DNA from: Microbispora sp. NBC_01189
GTDB taxonomy: Bacteria; Actinomycetota; Actinomycetes; Streptosporangiales; Streptosporangiaceae
Reading direction: 5' to 3'
DNA length: 64,000 nt
Assembly (NCBI RefSeq): GCF_036010665.1
Contig: NZ_CP108581.1
Coordinates: forward strand, 2,709,501 to 2,773,500
The position numbers and the translations under genes are program-made. Positions 33,599 to 45,709 of this stretch are shown piece after piece. Each line of letters opens with the position of its first letter. Positions within the stretch are counted from its first letter, which is position 1. Under the pieces are notes generated by a model. The model saw only the letters and a program-made list of their open reading frames with translations, was not told the origin of the DNA and did not search any database.

Positions 33599-35905
33599 GT
33601 GGCGGGGACGGCTCGTGAGCGACTGGCCGAACTACTCGGTGATCTGGATGAAGAGCCCGCCTGGAGCGTCTACCACAAGCTCTTCATGACCGACCTGTCG
33701 GTGTCGGTCGACGGCATCGGCCCGCTTCGCTTCCCCGTCTCCGAGGAGCAGTCCGTCCGGCTGCGCGAGCTCGGCCGCCGGGCACGGTTCGGGCGCGGTG
33801 AGGAGACCCTGACCGACCCGGAGGTCCGTGACACCTGGGAGATCCCCAAGGAGCTGGTGCGCGTCGAGTGGACCGCCGCGTTCGGGACCATGCTGGAAGT
33901 GATGCGCGACGAGCTGGGGCTGCCGCCGCACTGCGAGCTCACGGCCGACCTGCACTCCATGCTTCTCTACGAGACCGGCCAGTTCTTCGTCACGCACCAG
34001 GACTCCGAGAAGGACGATTCCATGGTCGGAACCCTGGTGGTGACGCTTCCTTCCGACCACACCGGCGGTGAGCTGGTCATCGAGCACCGCGGTCAGCGGG
34101 CGGAATACCGAGGATCGAAGGTCGCGGTCTCACTGGTCGCCTTCTACGCCGACTGCCATCACCAGGTCCTCCCGGTGAAGACGGGAAACCGGATCACCCT
34201 CACCTACAACCTGCTCCTGACGGGAGACAGCGGCGCCGCGGCCGAGGACGCGCTCGCGGAAGAGCTCGCGGCCTGTCTTGACGAGCACTTCGCGACCCCG
34301 GCCGTCCTTCCGTACGGAAGGGGCCAGACCGACCCGCCCACGCGGCTGGCGTACCTGCTCGATCACGAGTACACCGAACGCGGGCTGAGCTGGTCACGGC
34401 TGAAGGGCTCCGACGCCGCCCGGGCCGCGCTGCTCCGGGCCGCGGCGGAACGTGCGGGGTGTGAGATGACGCTGGCCCTCGCGGAGATCCAGGAGACCTG
34501 GGACGCGTACGCCGACGACGACGAGGATTCGTGGTACGGCGACGATGACGACTCCCCGGAGGAGGATGATGACAGCGCGGACGACGGGCAATATGTCCTT
34601 CAGGACCTGATCGACTCCTCCATCGCGCTCGCCCACTGGGTCGGCCCGGACGGACAGCCGGAGGAGATCTCGCTGACCCTCCGCGACGCGGAGGTCGCCG
34701 CGACGGTTCCGACGGCCGGCCTGACGCCCTACGAGTCGCATTACGAGGGCTACATGGGCAACTACGGCAACACCCTGGACCGCTGGTATCGGCGGGCGGC
34801 GCTGGTCATCTGGCCCCGGAGCCGGGGGTTCGCCAGCCGGGCACAGGCGTCCTCGCGCTGGGCGCTCGACGAGCTCGGCGAGATGATCCGCGCCGGGAAG
34901 GTCGCGGAAGCCCGCGAGGCGGCACAGTCGACGGAGCCGTTCTGGAAGGCCGCGGTCCATGCCACACCGGGGAACGAACTCCTCGGCAGGGCGCTGCCCG
35001 TCGCCGACGGGCTGGACGAGGCCGCGTCGGCTGCCACGCTCCTGCGTCCGTTCCGGATGGATCAGCTGCTCCCCGAGCACGCTCCGGCCTTCGCCGCCCT
35101 GGCCGCGCGCTACGGCGACATCTGGATCACCGCTCTGCTGCGCGACTGGTTCGACGCCTGGACACCGGCGAACTACGGCTATGCCCCGGAGCCGCCGGCC
35201 TGGCTCACCGGCCTTCCGCGGCTGTGCGCGGCGTTCTCGGCCACAGGCAGTGCGGGAGCCACAACGGCCGTCCACCACATCCTGGGCCTGTCGTGGAAAT
35301 GGCTGGCGGACGGCATCCGTCCCCTGCTCACCGAGCCGTCCACCAGCAGCGCGGTCGCACAGCTGACCAGACTGGGAGAGCCGCTCTCCGGGCTCGTCGC
35401 GGCCGCGGCCGAGAGCGGGCCGACCGGCGTGCTGGACGATGTCGTCACGCTCGCCGGGCAGGCGGACGGCGATCAGGGGATAGCGCTGGTGATGGCCGCT
35501 CTGCGAGCCGCGAGGCCAGGCAGCGAAGGGTTCGACGAGCTGGCCCTCGGCTGCGCCGAACGGATCCGGGAGGTGCTCGCCCGTCCTCAGCGGGCGTCCG
35601 GCGACTGGTCGATCGAGTTACCGGCCGGATGCGCGTGCGAGCTGTGCCGGACGCTCGGCGCGTTCCTCCAGGACCCGGAGCGGCGTGTTCTCGAGTGGCC
35701 GCTCGCGCAGGAGAAGCGAAGCCACGTCCACGGCCGGATCCACCTCGCCGAGTTGCCGGTCCTCCACGAGACCAGACGGCAGGGCCGGCCATACACCCTG
35801 GTGCTGACCAAGACCGACGCGCTCTTCAGAGAGGAGCGTCTCGCCCGGGAACGCGGCGAAGCCGACCTCGTCTGGCTCGCGAAGAACTGGGCGGTTCCCG
35901 TCTGA
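33599..35905 (+). CDS. Large protein with N-terminal 2OG-Fe(II) oxygenase (prolyl-4-hydroxylase-like) domain
   Basis: 768 aa, cytoplasmic. GTG start after GAGGGAGT. Residues about 70-205 form a 2-oxoglutarate/Fe(II) dioxygenase core: His133-x-Asp135 in THQDSEKDD, distal His187/His188 in ADCHHQVLP, and an Arg in GNRITLTYNL that may bind 2-oxoglutarate. The region 295-335 is extremely acidic (runs of Asp/Glu) and probably disordered. The remaining 400 residues are helical, repeat-like and unrecognised, with a Cys-x-x-x-x-Cys near 680. Similar large 2OG-oxygenase proteins occur in bacteria and fungi, but the hydroxylated target is unknown. Confidence 0.8.
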   Translation: MAGTARERLAELLGDLDEEPAWSVYHKLFMTDLSVSVDGIGPLRFPVSEEQSVRLRELGRRARFGRGEETLTDPEVRDTWEIPKELVRVEWTAAFGTMLEVMRDELGLPPHCELTADLHSMLLYETGQFFVTHQDSEKDDSMVGTLVVTLPSDHTGGELVIEHRGQRAEYRGSKVAVSLVAFYADCHHQVLPVKTGNRITLTYNLLLTGDSGAAAEDALAEELAACLDEHFATPAVLPYGRGQTDPPTRLAYLLDHEYTERGLSWSRLKGSDAARAALLRAAAERAGCEMTLALAEIQETWDAYADDDEDSWYGDDDDSPEEDDDSADDGQYVLQDLIDSSIALAHWVGPDGQPEEISLTLRDAEVAATVPTAGLTPYESHYEGYMGNYGNTLDRWYRRAALVIWPRSRGFASRAQASSRWALDELGEMIRAGKVAEAREAAQSTEPFWKAAVHATPGNELLGRALPVADGLDEAASAATLLRPFRMDQLLPEHAPAFAALAARYGDIWITALLRDWFDAWTPANYGYAPEPPAWLTGLPRLCAAFSATGSAGATTAVHHILGLSWKWLADGIRPLLTEPSTSSAVAQLTRLGEPLSGLVAAAAESGPTGVLDDVVTLAGQADGDQGIALVMAALRAARPGSEGFDELALGCAERIREVLARPQRASGDWSIELPAGCACELCRTLGAFLQDPERRVLEWPLAQEKRSHVHGRIHLAELPVLHETRRQGRPYTLVLTKTDALFREERLARERGEADLVWLAKNWAVPV

Positions 35906-35917
35906 CCCGGGTGCCGG

Positions 35918-36904
35918 TCAGCGGGAGGGGCGGGGGCCCGCGGCGCGGCGGAGCCGGTTGGCGATCGCGAGTCCAAGCCCCTCCTCCACCGGCAGGGCCG
36001 CCACGATGAGGTCGCAGCCCTGCCGGTCGAGCTCGCGCAGGAACCCGTACAGCCCGCGCGCGTAGGCGGACATCGAACCGGGGACCTCGACCACGGCGTG
36101 CGCCTTCACCTCAGCGTCGGCGAGAGACGGGGGAAGGAAGACACCCACCTGGTGCCCTAGCTCCTGCGCGAGCTCCGCTTCGGCGACGACCTTCCCGGGC
36201 TCGACCAGGACGACCCGCGCACGCGGCGCGTAGTGCGACGGATGCTGGCCCGGCACTCGGACGCGGCTCGTCGAGTGAACCGCGAGCGGGCGCCCCAGCA
36301 CCGCTTCGAGGTCTTCGCGCGTGACCCCGCCGGGCCGAAGGACGCTCGGGGTGTCGCCCGTGGCGTCGACGATGGTCGACTCGACGCCCACCTCGCACGG
36401 GCCGCCGTCCAGCACGAAATCGACGGCGTCGCCGAGCTCCGCGCGGACGTGGTCCGCCGTCGTGGGACTGACCGAGCCGAAGCGGTTGGCGGATGGGGCC
36501 GCGACACCACCGCCGAAGGCCGACAGCAGCGCGAGCGCGACGGGGTGATCGGGCACGCGCAGGGCCACCGTCTCCAGGCCGCCGGTCGCCTCCAGGGGCA
36601 CCCGGCGGCCACGCCGCAGCACCAGCGTGAGCGGCCCCGGCCAGAATCGTTCGGCCAGCAGGCGGGCCGTCGCGGGGACGTTCTCGGCCCAGTCGCCGAG
36701 ATGCTCGGCGCCGCCGATGTGGACGATCAGCGGGTGGGTGGGCGGGCGCCCCTTGACCTGGAAGACGCGGGCGACGGCGGCGGGGTTCTCGGCGTCGGCG
36801 CCCAGGCCGTAGACGGTCTCGGTCGGGAGGGCCACCAGGCCTCCGGCGCGCAGCACACCGGCCGCCTTCTCGATGTCACTGGTTCTGGCCGTCACCCTCG
36901 CCAT
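35918..36904 (-). CDS. L-threonylcarbamoyladenylate synthase (Sua5/YrdC/YwlC)
   Basis: 328 aa from the ATG at 36904 after GGGAG. It makes threonylcarbamoyl-AMP from threonine, bicarbonate and ATP for the t6A37 modification of ANN-decoding tRNAs. The YrdC core shows GGLVALPTETVYGLG, VFQVKGRP, FWPGPLTLVL, VALRVPDHP and APSANRFG, and the linker motif DGGPCEVGVESTIVD. A C-terminal Sua5 domain (about 230-328) with PGQHPSHYAPRA follows, so this is the two-domain Sua5 form. It converges with the oxygenase gene, with 12 bp between stops. Confidence 0.96.
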   Translation of the reverse strand: MARVTARTSDIEKAAGVLRAGGLVALPTETVYGLGADAENPAAVARVFQVKGRPPTHPLIVHIGGAEHLGDWAENVPATARLLAERFWPGPLTLVLRRGRRVPLEATGGLETVALRVPDHPVALALLSAFGGGVAAPSANRFGSVSPTTADHVRAELGDAVDFVLDGGPCEVGVESTIVDATGDTPSVLRPGGVTREDLEAVLGRPLAVHSTSRVRVPGQHPSHYAPRARVVLVEPGKVVAEAELAQELGHQVGVFLPPSLADAEVKAHAVVEVPGSMSAYARGLYGFLRELDRQGCDLIVAALPVEEGLGLAIANRLRRAAGPRPSR

Positions 36905-37068
36905 TCTCCCACTGCCGCACCGCCCGCGTTCCGTGGCCTCCCGGAACGATGAGCCACCGGCGCTCGCGATCATGCCGATGTTTATCGGGTGCCGCAGGGG
37001 CAGCGGAGAGTCAAGCACGGCACCGGCCGACCGCCGGTGCGGAAGGACCTGAACGGGAGGGCAGAGCA

Positions 37069-37338
37069 TTGATCGGGTTCATCGTCGCAGGACTGATCAT
37101 CGGGGCGCTGGCACGTCTCATCAAGCCCGGCAAGCAGCACCTGAGCATCCTGGCCACCCTGCTGCTCGGACTGGCCGGCTCGGTGATCGGCGGTGTCATC
37201 GCCAACCTGCTCGGCACGGGGGACATCTTCGAACTGAACGTGCTCGGCTTCGTCGTCGCCGTCATCGCCTCCGTGGCACTGATCGGCGTCGCGGAAAGCC
37301 TCAGCGGCTCCCGTCACCGCGAGCACATCACTCGGTGA
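37069..37338 (+). CDS. GlsB/YeaQ/YmgE-family small membrane protein
   Basis: 89 aa from a TTG that follows GGGAGG. Three transmembrane helices with the family's Gly-rich motifs (GLIIGALARLIKPG, LLLGLAGSVIGG, VLGFVVAVIASVALI). These transglycosylase-associated proteins are small stress-induced membrane proteins with no proven enzymatic activity. Confidence 0.88.
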   Translation: MIGFIVAGLIIGALARLIKPGKQHLSILATLLLGLAGSVIGGVIANLLGTGDIFELNVLGFVVAVIASVALIGVAESLSGSRHREHITR

Positions 37339-37419
37339 CGGCGCGGTTCACCCGCCGGGCGAGCGGGCGGGAGAGCCCGCCCCCGGCGTGTCCGTCCGTA
37401 CCAGCAGGAGCCGGTGAGG

Positions 37420-37479
37420 TCAGATGGCGGGGCTGCGGCGCTCGATCATGAGGACGTCGACGATCTCCTCGTGGGCCAC
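37420..37479 (-). CDS. Candidate 19-aa micropeptide downstream of CPBP protease
   Basis: A GTG start with a perfect AAGGAGG box 5 nt upstream opens a 19-codon frame ending MIERRSPAI. A GTG five codons earlier could extend it to 24 residues. It lies 83 bp beyond the CPBP protease stop on the same strand. The strong ribosome binding site is the only evidence; conservation is unknown and it could be chance. Confidence 0.25.
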   Translation of the reverse strand: MAHEEIVDVLMIERRSPAI

Positions 37480-37562
37480 GGCGGCCTCCTTCACGCGCGG
37501 GCGGGGGCGGCGGCGAACCCCGGCCGCCACACCTCAGCAGCGTAAACCGGAGGATGGCAGGG

Positions 37563-38396
37563 TCAGCGGCGGAGGAGGGCGCCGCGGGTGGCCGCGGAGA
37601 CGGCGACGGCGAGTACGGCGGAGACGGCGGCCGCCGTCCAGAGCGGCGTGTGGTCCGGGCCGACGACGCCGGTGTAGCTGTAGGTGGCATTGAAGGCGGC
37701 GTGGAACAGTGCGGCGACGAGCACGCTGCCCCCGGCGGCGTTCACCAGGGCGCCGATGAGCACGGTGGTGCTGGTGGTCAGCAGCAGGAAGCCGGCGAAC
37801 GGCAGGCCGTTGTCGCTCTCACCGGGCACGTGCAGCAGCGGGTAGTGCCACACGGACCAGACGACGCCGAGGAGCAGGTTCGCCCAGACGGGACGCATCC
37901 GGGCCTGGAGCCGGGGCAGCAGCAGCCCGCGCCAGCCGGCCTCCTCGGTCAGCAGGTACAGGCCGACGCCGTACCCGACATAGGCCAGCGCCGAGGGCAG
38001 GCTCATCATCGCGCCGAGGCCCGGGTGGTGCCCGAAGGCGGCGGCGAGCGCCACGGCCGCCGTCGCCACGACGACGGGCGTGGCCAGCGCCACCAGGTAC
38101 GTGACCGGCGGCACCCGCCAGGCGACGAGGCGGCGGCCGAGGTCGAGCAGGGCCGGGCGTCCGCCGATCAGGGCGGTGACCAGGGCGATGGACGGAGTGA
38201 GCACCCACAGCGCCAGGCCCTGCGGCAGCCGCCACCCGATGAGGCCCTGCGCCTGGGCGATGGCCGATCCCCAGACCAGCCACGGCAGCGCGAACATGGC
38301 GGCGCCGGCGGCGATCAGGTGGCCGGTGCGGGCGGTGCGCGCCGCCACGGAGCCGGCCGCCGGTGAGGGACTGTGGGGGGTGACCGTGGTCGTCAT
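37563..38396 (-). CDS. CPBP-family intramembrane metalloprotease
   Basis: 277 aa, about eight transmembrane helices. The Abi/CPBP signature is complete: EEAGWRG (Glu pair and Arg), the His in VVWSVWHYPLL, and HAAFNAT. Such proteases cleave membrane substrates or modify prenylated ones, and some give immunity to bacteriocins. The ATG follows GAAGGCG. It lies 150 bp downstream of the two-component genes on the same strand and could be co-transcribed or controlled by them. Confidence 0.9.
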   Translation of the reverse strand: MTTTVTPHSPSPAAGSVAARTARTGHLIAAGAAMFALPWLVWGSAIAQAQGLIGWRLPQGLALWVLTPSIALVTALIGGRPALLDLGRRLVAWRVPPVTYLVALATPVVVATAAVALAAAFGHHPGLGAMMSLPSALAYVGYGVGLYLLTEEAGWRGLLLPRLQARMRPVWANLLLGVVWSVWHYPLLHVPGESDNGLPFAGFLLLTTSTTVLIGALVNAAGGSVLVAALFHAAFNATYSYTGVVGPDHTPLWTAAAVSAVLAVAVSAATRGALLRR

Positions 38397-38546
38397 GGTG
38401 GTCGCCTTCTGTCGTGCGGTTCCGAGGGCTCCACTGTCGTCGTCACACCCCACGCCGGTCATCGGGTGGCGGATGGACTCCCCCGGCCGCCTTCTCCACC
38501 CGGGGGTTGAGGCGGCGGCCCCTCAGTCCACCCGTCAGTCCAGCCG

Positions 38547-39224
38547 TCAGTCCAGCGTGGCGCGGCCGGTGCGGAAGGCGTACGCCACCAGCGCCGCGCG
38601 GTCGCGGCAGCCGGTCTTGGCCAGCAGGTGGTTGACGTGGGTCTTGACGGTCGCCTCGGAGACGAACAGACGCCGCGCGATCTCGCTGTTGGACAGGCCC
38701 TGCGCGATCTCGGTGAGCACCTCGGTCTCCCGGGCCGTCAGGCCGTCGTCGGGCGGCGCCGGGGGCTCCGCCGCGCCCGCGGGCGCGGCGCGGGAGAGCG
38801 CCTCCAGCAGGCGCCGCTGCACCGAGGGGTCAAGCTGGGCCTCGCCGGAGGCGACGGCGACGATGGCGTCGCGGATCTGCTCCGCGCCGGCGTCCTTGGT
38901 GATGAACCCCCGGGCGCCGGCCTGCAGGGCGCCGAACACCCAGGTGTCGTCGGCGTACGTCGTGAGCACGACGACGCGGGAGCGGCTGCCGCCTTCCACG
39001 AGCCGCCGGGTCGCCTCGATCCCGTCGACGTTCGGCATGCCGAGGTCCATGAGCACGACGTCGGGGTCGGCGTCCGCGGCCTGGCGCACCGCGTCGGCCC
39101 CGTCGACGGCGGTGCCGACGACCTCGATGTCGTCGAGCAGGCCCAGCATCATCGCGAGCCCGTCGCGGACGACCTTCTGGTCGTCGGCGATCAGCACTCT
39201 GACGCGGTCGGGTACGGCGGTCAC
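38547..39224 (-). CDS. NarL/FixJ-type response regulator
   Basis: 225 aa. The receiver domain has acidic residues in IADDQ, the phospho-acceptor Asp60 in VLMDLGMP and the Lys in FITKDAG. A LuxR-type HTH (about 158-215) follows: LTARETEVL..IAQGLSNSEIA..L.VSEATVKTHVN. The GTG start overlaps the kinase stop (GTGA), so the pair is translationally coupled. Confidence 0.94.
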   Translation of the reverse strand: MTAVPDRVRVLIADDQKVVRDGLAMMLGLLDDIEVVGTAVDGADAVRQAADADPDVVLMDLGMPNVDGIEATRRLVEGGSRSRVVVLTTYADDTWVFGALQAGARGFITKDAGAEQIRDAIVAVASGEAQLDPSVQRRLLEALSRAAPAGAAEPPAPPDDGLTARETEVLTEIAQGLSNSEIARRLFVSEATVKTHVNHLLAKTGCRDRAALVAYAFRTGRATLD

Positions 39225-40459
39225 CGGCTCATCTCCTGTGATGGTCGCGTGGGATATGACGGGGTGGATGGCATGACGAGGTGGACGCGCCAGCCCTCGG
39301 GCGTGGGGCCGGCGTCGAGGTGCCCGCCGGCGAGTTCGGCGCGTTCGGCGAGGCCGGTCAGCCCGAAGCCGCCCGACGGCAGGGGGGTGGAGGGGGCGCC
39401 GCCGGTGTCGACGATCTCCAGGCTCACGGTGCCGGGTGCCCAGGTGAGCGTGACGGTGGCCTGCGCGCCGGAGCCGGCGTACTTGGCGGTGTTGGTCAGG
39501 GCCTCCTGCACCGTCCGGTAGACGGCGAGGCCGGACTCCGGCGGGAGCGGCCTCGGCTCGCCGCGTTCGACGAGACGCGCCGCGAGGCCGGTGGCGAGCC
39601 GCGCGTGCGTGATCAGCTCGGGCAGCCGGTCGGCTCCGGGCAGCGTGTCGCCGCGCAGCGTCGCGACGGCGCCCTTGGCGCTGGCCATACCGTCGCGGGC
39701 CAGGCCCTGCGCGGTGCCGATCTGGGCGAGGAGCCGCTCGTCGGCACCGGTCTTCTCGGCCAGCAGCCGGGCGCCCTCCAGCTGCACGGCCAGCCCGGAC
39801 AGGGTGTGCGCGAGCACGTCGTGCAGCTCACGCGCGAGCCTGCCGCGTTCGGCCAGCACCGCGGCCTGCTCGCGGGCTTTGCGGGCGGCGGCCTCCTCGG
39901 CCAGCAGCGCCTGCGCCTGCGCCTGCGCGTCGCGGCTCACCGCGGCGAACGCCGACGCCACGAACAGGAAGCACGCGCCGGCGGCCAGGTTGAGCATGGC
40001 GCTGAGGGCGTGATCGGAGGTCCGCCACTCCGTCAGGGCCGCCGCGACCGCCACCACCGCGCTGCCGGGAAGCGCGACCCGGCGCGGCAGCCGCAGCCCG
40101 ATCGCGGCGATCGCCATGTACGCGATGACGAACCCGGGCCCGTGCGGGTTCAGCAGGCCGAGACCCGCGCCGCACAGCCCCGCGGCCATGAGACATCCCA
40201 TCAGCAGGCGCGGGCCGATGACGACGCTGGTCGCGCCGGCGAGCCACAGCGCCAGGGCCACGGCCGTCAGCGCCGGTACGGCGACGCGCGCCGCCGTGCC
40301 CTCCGGCAGGCCGCCCGCCACCGTGCTCACCGCTATGACGCCGGCGGTGAACCGGGCGAGCACGGTGAAGGTACGGCGCTGGTCGCGCGGCCGGTGTTCC
40401 GGCGTCCCCGACCGGTCCCGTGGTTTCACGTCTGCATCCTCCAGTGTCGGGCCCGTCAT
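39221..40459 (-). CDS. Membrane sensor histidine kinase (HisKA_3 type)
   Basis: 412 aa. About five to six N-terminal transmembrane helices (residues 35-175) lack an extended sensor loop, so it probably senses a signal in or at the membrane. A short coiled coil leads to the dimerisation box RGRLARELHDVLAHTLSG with phospho-acceptor His213. A HATPase domain follows with the N-box region EALTNTAKYA and GGFGLTGL. The partner is the overlapping response regulator. Systems of this architecture commonly control transporters or cell-envelope genes, but the target is unknown. Confidence 0.92.
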   Translation of the reverse strand: MTGPTLEDADVKPRDRSGTPEHRPRDQRRTFTVLARFTAGVIAVSTVAGGLPEGTAARVAVPALTAVALALWLAGATSVVIGPRLLMGCLMAAGLCGAGLGLLNPHGPGFVIAYMAIAAIGLRLPRRVALPGSAVVAVAAALTEWRTSDHALSAMLNLAAGACFLFVASAFAAVSRDAQAQAQALLAEEAAARKAREQAAVLAERGRLARELHDVLAHTLSGLAVQLEGARLLAEKTGADERLLAQIGTAQGLARDGMASAKGAVATLRGDTLPGADRLPELITHARLATGLAARLVERGEPRPLPPESGLAVYRTVQEALTNTAKYAGSGAQATVTLTWAPGTVSLEIVDTGGAPSTPLPSGGFGLTGLAERAELAGGHLDAGPTPEGWRVHLVMPSTPSYPTRPSQEMSR

Positions 40460-40473
40460 GGCTCACAGCCTGG

Positions 40474-40986
40474 TCACGACATTACGGGCGCCGGACGGGT
40501 CGACGTGCGCAGCGCCCGGGCTCCGGTGACCAGGACCCTGGTGACGACCATGGCGAGGGCCATGAGCACGAACGCCGCGGTCCACGCGTCGGCCCCGGTG
40601 ATGAGGTGGGTCCGGGAGAACGTCGCGATGCCGGCGGAGAACCAGTGGTCGGCGCCGTAGGCGAAGAGCATCCGCCCGCCGATCACCGCCACCCACAGGG
40701 CGGCGTACCAGGCCCCGGCGACCGTGACCATCCGCTCGCCCGCGCGCCGCACCCGTACCAGCAGCCCGGCGGCCACCCCGAGCGCCACACCGGCGGCCGC
40801 TCCGGCCAGCTCCAGCTGCGCGTCGTTGCCGATCGCCGGCATCTCCCGCAGGAACACGTACGCGGCGACCGCGACGACGACCAGCGGAAGGACCATGCGC
40901 GTCCGGGTCAGCGTCTTCGTGCCGAGGTTGCTGTAGAGGACGTAGGCGAGCAGGCCGAGGTTGAGCAGGTACTGGGTGGTGGTCAT
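40474..40986 (-). CDS. DUF1453/CcdC-like membrane protein
   Basis: 170 aa with four to five transmembrane helices. It starts MTTTQYLLNLGLLAYVL with no cleavable signal. The charged short loops and LGVAAGLLVRVRR motif suit the DUF1453 (CcdC-like) group. It ends 14 bp before the kinase gene on the same strand, so it probably heads this operon (membrane protein, kinase, regulator, perhaps CPBP protease). The same reading frame stays open upstream into the SARP remnant. Confidence 0.75.
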   Translation of the reverse strand: MTTTQYLLNLGLLAYVLYSNLGTKTLTRTRMVLPLVVVAVAAYVFLREMPAIGNDAQLELAGAAAGVALGVAAGLLVRVRRAGERMVTVAGAWYAALWVAVIGGRMLFAYGADHWFSAGIATFSRTHLITGADAWTAAFVLMALAMVVTRVLVTGARALRTSTRPAPVMS

Positions 40987-41304
40987 CGGAGACTCCGTGC
41001 GTGTCAGCGAGTACGGCGGGGGGTTCGACGAGGACCAGACTTCCAGCGGGCGGGCTCGCCGCCATCGGCGTACGGATTGACCCGCGCGGGCCGCTCGCTC
41101 CATCCGTGGGTGGAGAACGCCCGGCCGGAGAACAGCGCGGGTGGAGAACGGCATAGCGCCCGAATTACATGAAACCGCCGTGAAAGCGACCTTCCCTACC
41201 TTGATCGTGATCAGCACCGATGCCGCCCGCGGCCGGTATCCGAGTTGCCCGTGAGGTGAAGGTGACTTTCCGGCAGGCGAAGGACACCGGGCAGCCCGGG
41301 TCGT
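40987..41304. other. Degenerate tail of the SARP remnant and promoter region
   Basis: The minus-strand frame is open throughout but does not resemble a bacterial transcriptional activation domain. It probably holds the promoter of the DUF1453 gene. No clear boxes seen. Confidence 0.35.
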
Positions 41305-41610
41305 CCAGGCGAACTCCCAGGAGTCCACCTCCGAGGGTTGCGCGACCAGGGAGTAGCCCGAGCGGCCGTACTGGATCCGGCCGGGATCGTCGAGCGTCCT
41401 GCGCAACCGGTGCACGATCACCTGCAGGTTCTTGCCCGACTGCGAGCCGGGCCGCCCCGCCCAGAGGACGTCGGCCAGCCTGCCGGCCGGCACGGGACGG
41501 CCCTCGGCGCAGATGAGCAGGGCCAGCAACTGCCCCTGGCGCCGTGACGGCAGCGACACCACCCGGTCGCCGACGACGATCTCCATGTCGCCGAGCACCT
41601 GGAATCTCAT
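41305..41610 (-). pseudogene. Truncated SARP-family regulator (DNA-binding domain only)
   Basis: About 102 codons encode an OmpR/AfsR-type winged helix: MRFQVLGDMEIVVGD start, RRQGQLLALLI, the VPAGRLADVLW helix, LQVIVHRLRRTL recognition helix and a GYSLV wing. It stops resembling SARPs where the BTAD domain should begin (after DSWEFAW). SARPs activate antibiotic clusters, and none is visible here. Either it is a decayed gene or a small orphan DNA-binding protein. Confidence 0.65.
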
Positions 41611-41826
41611 GTCGCTCCCGAATGCCGAGGGGCGCCTCAGCCCCGGCCCGCCGCGCGCCCGCCGCCACCGACTGGGCCAGTCTCGTCAGCGCCGGGGGAG
41701 GATAACCCGGACGGTCTTCCCCTATGGGACGTTTCAGTCAGGGCCAAAGGGGTGCGCGCCGGCGGGCTGCCCGGCCAGAGGCGGTGATCCGGCCGGCGGC
41801 GCCGGTGTCTCTCCCCGCAACACGAA

Positions 41827-41871
41827 CGAGCGGGTCCGGCCGGGAGTCGTGCTCCCGGCCGGACCCGCTCG
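41827..41871 (-). terminator. Terminator of GH10 xylanase 1
   Basis: A perfect 20-bp stem with a 5-nt loop (41827-41846 pairs with 41852-41871), 30 bp beyond the stop codon. Confidence 0.85.
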
Positions 41872-41900
41872 GTCCGGCTGTTCGTTTCGTTCTCAGTGGG

Positions 41901-43433
<1,533 letters not shown>

Positions 43434-43523
43434 TCACTGGGAACGCCCACCCGTCAGGCGTCGCGAAACGGCGGCCCCCTGCCTGCGCACCACCACCGGA
43501 CAGGAGGGCCGCCTCGGGACCTC

Positions 43524-43552
43524 AGTGTGGAAACCCCGCCGAAACATGTCAA
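43524..43552 (-). promoter_or_regulatory. Promoter of xylanase 1
   Basis: On the minus strand: TTGACA (43552-43547), 17-bp spacer, CACACT (43529-43524). The same elements and spacing occur before xylanase 2. Confidence 0.6.
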
Positions 43553-43559
43553 GACTGGG

Positions 43560-43572
43560 GTGAAACTTTCGG
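43560..43572 (-). promoter_or_regulatory. CCGAAAGTTTCAC operator of xylanase 1
   Basis: Minus-strand CCGAAAGTTTCAC, 7 bp upstream of the -35 box. It shares the GAAAGTTTC core with sites at 14163, 27077, 45585 and 45699, always in the direction of the regulated gene. Confidence 0.6.
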
Positions 43573-43758
43573 AGACAGGCCGTCGTCAGATTGCCGGCCT
43601 ACCCCCGTATACGGCCTGCCCAGAGCCCTGGAAATTTTCGATCCGGCCGCCCTGCCCAAGGGGCGCGAATCGCTGAAAATTACATCACCGGCCCCGCCGG
43701 AGCAGTGCGCCCGGGCGACCCTGGCGGCGTCCTCCCGACCGCTCCGCCCACGACGGAC

Positions 43759-43801
43759 GAAGGCCTCCGGTACGGCGGCGTGCGCCGTGCCGGAGGCCTT
43801 C
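43759..43801 (-). terminator. Hairpin downstream of xylanase 2
   Basis: Stem GAAGGCCTCCGG / CCGGAGGCCTTC, extended inward by TACGGCG / CGCCGTG with a wobble, about 69 bp beyond the xylanase 2 stop. Confidence 0.6.
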
Positions 43802-43869
43802 TTTCACCACCAGTCTTTCACCACCAGGAGGGGTGGCCTGAGAGGGGGAGAGTCAGTGGACGGACTCGC

Positions 43870-45546
<1,677 letters not shown>

Positions 45547-45548
45547 TC

Positions 45549-45577
45549 AGTGTGGAAACCTCGCCGAAACATGTCAA
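45549..45577 (-). promoter_or_regulatory. Promoter of xylanase 2
   Basis: Minus strand TTGACA (45577-45572), 17-bp spacer, CACACT (45554-45549). The surrounding 50 bp are nearly identical to the xylanase 1 promoter. Confidence 0.6.
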
Positions 45578-45584
45578 GACTTTC

Positions 45585-45597
45585 GTGAAACTTTCGG
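45585..45597 (-). promoter_or_regulatory. CCGAAAGTTTCAC operator of xylanase 2
   Basis: Minus-strand 13-mer identical to the xylanase 1 site and at the same 7-bp distance from the -35 box. Confidence 0.6.
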
Positions 45598-45698
45598 AAC
45601 GCCCGGCCCCCTCCGGGTGGTGCCGCGCCACGACGACATCAACCCCGGTCTCCGGAAACGTCGCGGCGAGCCGTCATCTCCGGCCCGGCCGGAATGCC

Positions 45699-45709
45699 TG
45701 AAAGTTTCA
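45699..45709 (+). promoter_or_regulatory. TGAAAGTTTCA palindrome upstream of CE3 esterase
   Basis: An 11-bp palindrome with the GAAAGTTTC core, oriented toward the CE3 gene and 495 bp from its start. Confidence 0.45.

Noticed and set aside
40474..41610. Annotating the full 378-aa frame as one SARP-membrane fusion protein
   Set aside because: The middle part has no domain character and the DUF1453 part has its own sensible start at 40986, so two separate features are more likely.
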